From positions 155,608,115-155,672,114 of the forward strand of contig NC_053494.1 in the NCBI RefSeq assembly GCF_905171775.1: 64,000 nucleotides of DNA, read 5' to 3'. Within the stretch, counting starts at the first letter, position 1; each line of letters starts with the position of its first letter. The DNA comes from Rana temporaria (taxonomy: Eukaryota; Chordata; Amphibia; Anura; Ranidae). A model generated the notes under the pieces. It was not told the origin of the DNA. It saw only the letters and a list, made by a program, of their open reading frames with translations, and searched no databases. Made by a program: the position numbers and the translations under genes. Below, in pieces: positions 56,200-64,000 of this stretch.

Positions 56200-56945
56200 A
56201 TTTACATAGATTTGTTTGGTTAAATTAGTTTAGTTCATTTTCGGAATTATTCGTTTTCTAATTCGAATGGTTTTCCAATTTCCAAAGAAAAGAAAATAAA
56301 GGAATAGAATAGAAAACACAATATTATAGAAACAAAACAACAGAATTGAATGAATATACCCATCTTCCTATTCTAATCTACTCTTTTTCTATTCTATTCA
56401 AATTGATTATACTTGAATTTTGGGAAATTGTTATATTCTATTTTTTTTTATTAAACTCTTTTTTTATTCCATTCTTGTATATTAATTTATTTTCTATTCA
56501 AATTTATTCTTTTCAAAATTTCGAATTTTGGAAGATGGTTTTATTTTTTCTATTCTATTGTCATTTTCTATACTATTCTGTTATTTTCTATTCTAATCTA
56601 ATCTATTATTTTCTATTCTATTTCAATTCAAATTGATTCTATTTGAATTTTGGTTATATCCTTTCTATTCTATTCTTTATTCTAGTCTATTCTTTCCTAA
56701 TGCATTCTAATTCAAATTTATTCTATTTGAAATTCGAATTGCAGAAGATGGTTATGTTCTATGTTATTCTATATGTTTATTATATTCTAGTCTATTTTGT
56801 TTTATTTGCTATTCTATTTTGTTCTGTTAGGAAATTGGAAAACAATTTAAATTAGAAAACGATTCAAATTCGTTATTTAAATTCGGAAATTCAGATACAT
56901 CCGAATTTCCGAAAAACGAAAATGCATTTGAATTATGTCTGGAGC
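56200..56945. repeat. AT-rich fold-back with TTCTATTCTA satellite-like core
   Basis: The outer part TCGTTTTCTAATTCGAATGG then CCAATTTCC is inverted near 56830-56900 (GGAAATTGGAAAAC, TTAGAAAACGATTC). The core is made of irregular TATTCTATTC units. The ORFs here (96 and 70 codons, Phe/Leu/Tyr-rich) are compositional. Confidence 0.65.
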
Positions 56946-57021
56946 GGATGAATTTCAATACATCTATGGCTGTTCCTGCTGTACAGAAGTCAATTTAATG
57001 ACCTAAGACTAGAATGTTGGA

Positions 57022-57180
57022 AAATTGTAATTTGATCAGCGGGCGCAGCACTGATCAGTGTATTCTGACAGCAAAGGAGTCCCTGCTGTCAGAATACAAT
57101 AGCACAGAGGGGAGGGATTCCTTCATTCACCTTTCTTGTATGGGGGAATCCGTTCATTTTTTTTCAATCGGCCAGAAAAA
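57022..57180. repeat. dispersed repeat with hairpin
   Basis: GTATTCTGACAGCA and TGCTGTCAGAATAC form perfect 14-bp arms (57059-57096). Flanking phrases recur in degraded form at 61737-61895. Confidence 0.5.
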
Positions 57181-57802
57181 AAATACCCATCTATATGCAG
57201 CCTAAAGAACTCAAACACAGAGAGGTTACCACAGGATAAAAAAAAAGTGGTTTAATAGTTTATCATTCAGCAAACACTGAAATATCACTTACAGGTGAAC
57301 TTTCATCTCATGTTTATCATATATGCTGTATGTATCTATTTAATATGATTGAATCTCCAAACTAAGTATGTAAAATAAAGCTGTAAATGTAAAGAATTAC
57401 GTAAATACTTACCTTATCTGCTACCCATGCTGCCAAACCCTGCTCCCATCAATCAGAGAAAAAAGAGAAATCACTAGGTAAATCCTGTGTTCCCTGCTTT
57501 GCTCCCTCTGACCTTCATGTAATTACTGTGTCATTCCCATCACAGAATGGTTGGGACAGGCACAGCACACCTTCTAAAGACTCTCAATAGTAGAATAGGA
57601 GATGCCAGAGCCATCTTAGCTTTAATGTGCAGGCTCCAGGGCTGTTATCTAGATCCTGTATATTGTCAGGGCACCTTATATGCAGACACTTTACAGACTG
57701 GTGCCTTATCATATAGTGAAGCAATAATGACAGCGCCTACTGTATATTTTTACACTGACCGGTTTAGTTTGAAGTAGGGTGGGCACAGACAACATATTGG
57801 TC
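57181..57802. other. no clear feature
   Basis: The part from 57400 (TACTTACCTTATCTGCTACC) resembles TTAA MITE interiors, but no ends are seen. Confidence 0.35.
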
Positions 57803-57805
57803 TTA

Positions 57806-58224
57806 GGCCCTGTACACACGATCAGTCCAAACTGATGAAAACAGACTGAAGTTCAGTTTCATTGGTTAACCGATGAAGCTGACTGATGGTCTGATGTGCC
57901 TACACACCATCAGTTCAAAAACCGATCGAGTCCAACGCAGTGACGAAATACACAACGACGTGCAGAGAAAAATGAAGTTCAGTGCTTCCAAGCGTGCGTC
58001 GACTTGATTCTGAGCATGCCCGGGTTTGGAACGGATGCCTTTACATACTAACCATCGGTTTTGACCCATCGGTCAGGCGTCCATCGGTCCAATTTTAAAT
58101 CAAGTTCTAAATTTCTGGACCGAAGGATAACTGACTGATGGGGCCCACACACGGTCGGTTTGGACCGATGAAACTGAACTTCAGTTTGTTCTCATCGGTT
58201 TAGACTGATCGTGTGTACAGGGCC
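57806..58224. mobile_element. Harbinger-type MITE, GATCAGTCC subfamily
   Basis: The termini are GGCCCTGTACACACGATCAG and CTGATCGTGTGTACAGGGCC, inverted and almost perfect, with TTA on the left and TAA on the right. It is close in sequence to 32064-32481 but in the opposite interior orientation. Confidence 0.88.
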
Positions 58225-58540
58225 TAAGTGTCTTTGGTGTTGGAGGTCAGCTATTTATTTTTTTGTATCAAAGAATTTTATTAATTTCAGCAGAGGAAAT
58301 ACAGTTGGTACAATAATACATGAGAGTTGTCTTTCAACATGCAAGTGAGATATTGAACATTTGAAAATACAGTTCTACGTCTTTGGTGTAAAGGAACCGA
58401 ACGTTACCTACTTATGGCATGTTTTCTCTACAGGTGCTAGTGCATTTTCAAACTGCTATAAAAGATCTGCTAGCAAACACTTGAATTGTAGGTAGGTGAA
58501 AAAAAACTTTTAGCCAAATAGAGTAAGGTGGAGAGACAAA

Positions 58541-58788
58541 GGGGGTTATTTATGAAAGGCAAATCCACGTTGCATAACTGAAAGTGCACTTGGAAATGCA
58601 GTTACAGCAAACCTGAAGGGTAGATCTGAAATGAGAGGAAGCTCTGCTGATTTTATCATCCAATCATGTGCAAGCTAAAATGTTGTTTATTTTCCTTGCA
58701 TGTCCCCCTAAGATCTACAGCAACTGCACTTCTAAATGCACTTTGCCCTTGTAGTGCAAAGTGGATTTGCCTTTAGTAAATAACCCCC
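58541..58788. mobile_element. GGGGGTTATTT fold-back MITE
   Basis: The left GGGGGTTATTTATGAAAGGC and right CCTTTAGTAAATAACCCCC are inverted. Internal GCAAATCCAC / GTGGATTTGC blocks pair as well. It is the same family as 62978-63246. Confidence 0.8.
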
Positions 58789-60568
58789 AAAGTCCCATTT
58801 AGAGAACAGTGATACTTGACAACGTACCATATGAATAAAGGAGAGGTGAAAAAAAAAAGGAGGTTTTGGGTTTGAGTTAGTCTAGCATCCAATGACGTCA
58901 CCTGTTGATTTAGTGGTAACATTATAAGCTCAAAGCCTGAGAGACAGACAGAGAGGAAATAAAGAGCAAGTGTAGATGGGAAGAAGGTTCACGAATGGTA
59001 GTGTGGCTTTCGTTCAGGATATGCTTCCATTGTGCAATGATGAAAAAGAAAAACAGATTCTCATTCACCAGGGCAATAACAGGGATTTGTCGAAATCGGG
59101 GGGGGGGGGGGGGGGGAAGCAGTGCTTGACTCAGGGCTGCCAAACGGTTTCAAATTTCCGTATCTTGTTGCTTTCAAACAGCTGTCATTTTGGCAAATAG
59201 GAGGGCTCTATTCATTCTGTGCTTGGCTTCAGCCACAACCAATGCCTGGGACTTCCATGCCTTGGCTATGGTTTGCTTGGCTGCAGCTGTGAGTTGTAGT
59301 AGTAGTTGTAACTGTGAGTATGTGTTATCTCAGCAGGTTTAGGGTTTAGGAGAGCCATCATTGGCTCCAGGTGCATATTTGTCTCTAGGGAGGTCAGCTA
59401 ATTTTTATATCTGCGGCCATTGTAGCTTCGGAAACCTGAGAAAAAAAAAAAGAGTAGGCTGTATATCGAAGCCTAAACATCATTGCAATTAGCAAACCTA
59501 AGTTCTCATTCGACCATCGTAGCGCTTTAATAATAGACAACAAACTAATAAACATGCAACAGTTGAATTTTTTTCATGGTCGACTGTCATTTGAAAATTT
59601 TAACAAATTGATTGACAATACTGCTAGACCCAGAGGTTGGATTTTAGACATTTAGCAAAATATTTAAACAGCTTCACTCTTTTGGAAGGGAGCCATGGCT
59701 GCATGCCATGCTTCTCACTGAGTGAAATTTTTGGGAGAAAAGCCATGGTCCATAAAACAGGCTGTATGTGAGTTTTATCCACGTTGCTCAGATACAAAAG
59801 TAGTATTTAGCGATTCTTCATGAGCATGGAGGAAACTACTGCTGTGACCGACAAAGAACTGCAAGTAGCATAAAGCAATGGCACCTCTTTATCCAATTCT
59901 GAGTCTCTCTACATCAGGGGTAGGTAACCTTAAAAGAGTAGAAGGTCTACCTGAAAAACATGGGAGAAGTCAAAGATCACTGGGCATGGCGTCACCTCCT
60001 CACACCATTGTTACTTTTTTTAGACGTTATCAATCAGTGTAATAAATATGAAAGAACTGAGATTAAGACAAAATAATCATGTGGAAGTAGCCTAAACAAC
60101 TTCTTGTACAATGTATTTAATAAAAAAAAAATACAATACACGGTGATGGTAAAGTCTTCATGCCTTCTTATATTAGTGTTATAACTTCCACTCATTTTTA
60201 CAAGAATCATCTTTCAAAATATTCCTTCTAGTTCATAACAGACAGCTTTTTAGTTCTCTATACACTATGATAAATATATATCTATCCTCAATGTATCTTG
60301 TATTTAAATTCATTTTGGATTCAAAGACCATTTCAATGTACAGACCACAAACCAGAATTGTTCCACCTTTATAAGACATCTGTCAAGTTAATATTTGTAC
60401 ACGCCCTCTTAAAAAATGTATAATTTATTTATTCTGTAGTCTATATTCTGTCTTTTACAGAGGTTTTTCTAAAACAAGTTTACACGGGAGGGTTTTTTTT
60501 GTTGAAAGAGACCTGTCAGGGCAAAAACATGGAGGCTGCTGCTGTTAAAGCAGGTAGAAACCTTAACC
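58789..60568. other. no recognisable feature
   Basis: Non-coding, with a G-run at 59099-59116 and a short A-run near 59440. No gene is seen. Confidence 0.5.
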
Positions 60569-61067
60569 TTAAAGTGGAGGTTCTAACATTACATCCAGCA
60601 TGTAAAGGATGCTGGTATTTTTTTTCTCCGTACATACCGTTTTATTTTCGCCCAGGCTTCCGGGTTCTGATTCCCGCAGGACTGGGCATTCCTATTGAAA
60701 GCTTAGCCGATTGACGTCTGGTGAAAATCTTCCCATGGCGCATAAAGCGCGTCACCAGTTTTCCGTAAATAGCCGACCCGCCGTGTAGAGCTGACTGCGC
60801 AGGGGCCATATAGAGCCGACTCGCAGGTCGGCTATTTACGGAAAACTGGTGACGCGCTTTATGCGCCATGGGAAGATTTTCACCAGACGTCAATCAGCTA
60901 AGCTAAGGAACGGCCAGTCCCGTGGGAATCAGAACCCAGAAGCCTGGGTGAAAATAACATATAAACGGTATGTACGGAGAGAAAAAATAAATACTAGCAT
61001 ACTTTACATGTCGTTAGTATGCTGGATGTAATGTTAGAATTTTTTTTAGGGTGAACCCCCTCTTTAA
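60569..61067. mobile_element. TTAA-flanked fold-back MITE
   Basis: TTAA at 60569-60572 and 61064-61067. The arms begin AGTGGAGGTTCTAACATTAC and, inverted, AGAGGGGGTTCACCC then TCTAACATTACATCCAGC. Long arms also pair at the centre (GGTCGGCTATTTACGGAAAA). Arms are about 200 bp or longer. No protein is encoded. Confidence 0.85.
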
Positions 61068-61365
61068 GTGAATGAAATTTAGTTTACCAAGCCACTGTGT
61101 ATCAAACCATTGTCAAATGCTTTCCTTTTAGAAAATACTGTATTCCTTTTTACATCATAGTGCTGCTGATCCCCTTAAAAGTCTTTGCAGCTGCTTCTTA
61201 CAGCAGCCGTAAGGCTGGATAATTGGAAAGGTGGATAATATCTGTGCATGAGCCCAGCTGTTTATAGTTTCAATTGGAATCCTTGAGATGGTGACAATGC
61301 TGGAGAGCAACCTAGAGACAAGGAAAAACGATCATCACCCTATAACAGAAAGTGGTTGAACAAGG
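61068..61365. other. no recognisable feature
   Basis: Non-coding spacer. Confidence 0.5.
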
Positions 61366-61690
61366 ACTTTTTTGATTTACTAAAGGCAAAAAGATTGTGC
61401 ACGTTGCAAGTGCAGTTGCACTCATTTTCCCCAAAGCTTAGTAAATGTCATAAAGCTCTGCCGATTCCCATCATCCAATCAGGTGCAAGCAAAAATACTT
61501 ATTTTCCATGCACCAATAAGGTATTCTTTACAAAGTGAAGCTTTACTACATTGACATTTACAAAAACTAGAGCGTGCAAAATCTGGTGTAGCTCTCCATA
61601 GAAACAGTCAGCTTTCAGATATTGTCAAAGTTGAAGTTAGAAGCGGATTGGCTACCATGCACAGTTGCACCAGATTCTTAATTCTTGAAG
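61366..61690. repeat. degraded fold-back MITE fragments
   Basis: TTTGATTTACTAAAGGCAAA and ATCTGGTGTAGCTCTCCATA recall the MITEs at 58541 and 34844 respectively. The termini are eroded. Confidence 0.45.
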
Positions 61691-62922
61691 GCTGAATGTA
61701 CGAAGACATTGGCTGGTTAAAAAAAAATTTGTCCCGTTGTATGCAACTCCTGATCAGCGCACTCTGCCAATAGCAGAACACAACAGCTCAGTGGGGGGAG
61801 ATTGTTGTACTAACTTTGCATAGTACAGTGGCTTCGACCAGAGCGGACAGTTTTTTTTCAACCCAGGGGGGTAGAACTCAGTGTGTACCAGACTTTAGTT
61901 TTAACAAGTTTCCCCCAATGTTTCTCATATAGTGATTTACAGCTCTTGGTGTTATTTATGAAAAAGTAGAGGGCTGGGTGACGTTTAAGCTTGGTCCTAA
62001 CACCAGGATGCAGCTGTAAAAACACAGATTATTGAACAGAAAGATGGGGCACCACCTCCACCAATAACAACCTCTGTCTCAGTGTAGCAGCCATACACTA
62101 GTAGAATTTAATTTCAAGTTTCGTTTTAATTATTTTTTGATCTTCAAATCATTGGTGGGGTCAAATCAACAATAATTTTCAACTGCAGTGATGAGAAAAT
62201 TTGAAGGAGCAGGGTGGACATGTTTTCCTCAAATTTCTAACAGCGGATGTGGTTTTTAAGAAAAATCCATTTCACTCTAAAATGTTATGTTAAAAGTATT
62301 TTCAAACGACAGTCATGAAGTCAAATTCACTAATGAGAATATTCGAGCAAATGTTTATTCTAAAAGCTACAAGTATATGGCCAGCATCTGATGAAAAAGA
62401 GCATATCCCAATTACTAAATTGTTCTGAGGCAGGGCAGTGACTTGCCTCAATACAACATTGCTACCTTCAAATTAGTATATGGATTAAATTGTAGAATGG
62501 CTACTTGTATTAAAGGAACCTCACAAAAGCAGTTTGTGTGTCAGTAGCACATTCATTCAAAATTAAATACATGTTTGGAATCATTTTTTTCTGGGGCAAT
62601 TCTTCTGCCATTATCTTTTATCTATCTTGGATTCTGACGGCAAGATATTTCCCCCGAAGCCTCCTTTTCTCCTGCACTGAAGCCATGACAAACAAATTGT
62701 TTTACACTCTTCATAATGGGGTTCTCCATTTGTTAATTTTGCAGTAAGGCGTAAGCTTGTGATACGATCACCTGTCACATAGCTCCATAGGATTCAGATG
62801 TAGAGATCTTACTGAGGTTTCCCAGCAATATGAAAACTTTATAGTTCGTTTGTATACATCAATTTGTATTCCCCCCCCCCCCCAACTAAAATTCACACAT
62901 GCTCTCTGCACTTTGATACAAA

Positions 62923-62927
<5 letters not shown>
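61691..62927. other. mostly featureless
   Basis: A short repeat piece at 61737-61895 matches 57022-57180. The rest is AT-rich non-coding sequence, with a C-run at 62872-62883. Confidence 0.45.

Positions 62928-62974
<47 letters not shown>
62928..62974. repeat. (TA)n microsatellite
   Basis: Nearly pure AT repeat of about 45 bp, adjoining the next MITE. Confidence 0.95.
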
Positions 62975-62977
<3 letters not shown>

Positions 62978-62978
<1 letters not shown>

Positions 62979-63246
62979 GGGGTTATTTCCAAAAGGCAAA
63001 TCCACATTGTACTATAAGGGCAAACTACAAGTGCAAAGTGCACTTGAAATTGCACTGAAAGTGCAGTTGCTGTAGATCCGAGGGGGACGTGCAAGGAAAA
63101 TAAACAGCATTTTAGCTTTCACATGATTGGATAAAAAAAACAGCAGCGCTCCCCCTCATTTCAGATCTGCCCCTCAGATTTGAAGTGACTGCGCTTTCAA
63201 GTGCAATTGTAGTGCAAAGTGGATCTGCCTTTTGTAAATAACCCCC
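62978..63246. mobile_element. GGGGGTTATTT fold-back MITE
   Basis: The left GGGGGTTATTTCCAAAAGGC and right GCCTTTTGTAAATAACCCCC are inverted. The inner GTGCAAAGTGCACTTG palindrome is shared with 58541-58788. Confidence 0.82.
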
Positions 63247-63720
63247 AATATCTATCTATCAGCTTTAGGTTAAAAATATCAGGGAAAAGAGGAACATAAT
63301 GAGAATGCAACAAAACCTTAAAAGCACAAAAATGTATTTTATGAATTATGGTTTTCAGGTTTTAGGCACCACAACAAGTAAAAAGAAGTGCATATGTGCT
63401 TTGAAATTTTGAGGATGGATTGCTCCACAGTACTTGCAGCTAGAGATCAGGGAGGGCCCAATTAAAACGTGTTTCCTACTTGCTGGGAATATATTAAATA
63501 CTTAAATGTCCGAACCCTTATACAGTCACATGGAACTTCATTTTGTTTTTACAAAGATGGGAAGAATTAAATCACCATTTTTATTGATTTTTTTTGCCGA
63601 TTATAGTGTGTACATGAGGGTGGGCATATTCCAGAATGATCTTCCCCTTTCCCTGGTGACAATGATCTGACTACTGCAATAAGGACAGGGGGAGGTTAGC
63701 ATTTGTGGAAGCATCTCTCA
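63247..63720. other. no recognisable feature
   Basis: AT-rich non-coding sequence. Confidence 0.5.
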
Positions 63721-64000
63721 GGCCTTGTACACACGGTCGTTCCAAACCGATGAGAATGGTCCGACGGACCATTTTCATCGGTTCACCGCTGAAGTGGCCT
63801 AATGGTCTGATGTGCGTACACACCATAGTTCCAAAAACCGATCGGGTCAGAACGCGGTGACGTCAAACACACGACGTGCTGAATAAAACGCAGTTCAATG
63901 CTTCCAAGCATGCGTCGACTTGATTCTGAGCATGCGCGGGTTTTGAACCAATGCTTTTCTGTGCTAACCATCGGTTTGGACCGATCGGGCAGCGGTCCAT
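63721..64000. mobile_element. Harbinger-type MITE, cut by the window end
   Basis: The left terminus GGCCTTGTACACACGGTCG and interior (GCATGCGTCGACTTGATTCT) match 57806-58224 and 32064-32481. The right terminus lies outside the window. Confidence 0.85.

Noticed and set aside
56346..56855. Hydrophobic ORFs that look like membrane proteins
   Set aside because: They are translations of TTCTATTC-type low-complexity DNA rich in Phe, Leu and Tyr codons.

Overview
This window looks like intergenic DNA from a large, repeat-rich vertebrate genome, most likely an anuran of the ranoid/ranid type. That call is an inference from repeat families I recognise: Harbinger MITEs ending in a GTACACACGAT-like motif, TTAA-flanked fold-back elements, several Tc1/mariner families, and short repeats ending in a CACTTAGAGGCGCC-like tail. 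I found no host protein-coding gene, tRNA, rRNA or CRISPR. The bacterial-style features in the request (operons, ribosome binding sites) do not apply.

The centrepiece is a complete, apparently undamaged PIF/Harbinger DNA transposon at 35825..44186. It has 18-bp terminal inverted repeats with one mismatch and a perfect TTA target duplication. It carries three intact, intron-containing genes: a MADF-domain protein on the minus strand (two exons), a Myb/SANT-like protein on the plus strand (three exons), and a HARBI1-like DDE transposase on the minus strand (two exons). The MADF and Myb genes diverge from a shared promoter interval, and the Myb and transposase genes converge. All splice junctions keep frame and a poly(A) signal follows each gene. 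The MADF gene also contains an inverted partial copy of itself at its 3' end.

The rest is layered transposon debris. 1..15700: a 34-bp minisatellite, fold-back repeats, a 354-bp near-perfect palindrome inserted in a Harbinger MITE, and a decayed Tc1. 15700..17860: an inverted repeat containing a solo LTR, itself containing a Harbinger MITE. 18950..24450: fold-back and Harbinger MITEs, and a Tc1 broken by two insertions. 24809..26226: a hAT-like element with an internal 77-bp array, flanked by a local direct duplication. 27150..35020: MITEs, a Tc1 5' half and tandem repeats. 44530..49260: a 23-bp array, a Tc1 split by a TTAA element and a Harbinger-like MITE, and a second TTAA element. 49726..50774: a hAT-like element built on a minisatellite. 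51448..55788: a Tc1 fragment, a three-level nest (TTAA element > solo LTR > hAT MITE), and a fold-back Harbinger MITE with a hAT MITE in one arm and the matching empty site in the other. 56200..64000: further MITEs, one cut by the window end.

Two threads run through the window. The small Harbinger MITEs share subterminal sequence with the intact element, so autonomous and non-autonomous relatives lie close together. Several otherwise dissimilar repeats share a CTGANGA / stem / GAAAC core whose stem differs in sequence but still pairs, as in a hammerhead ribozyme.
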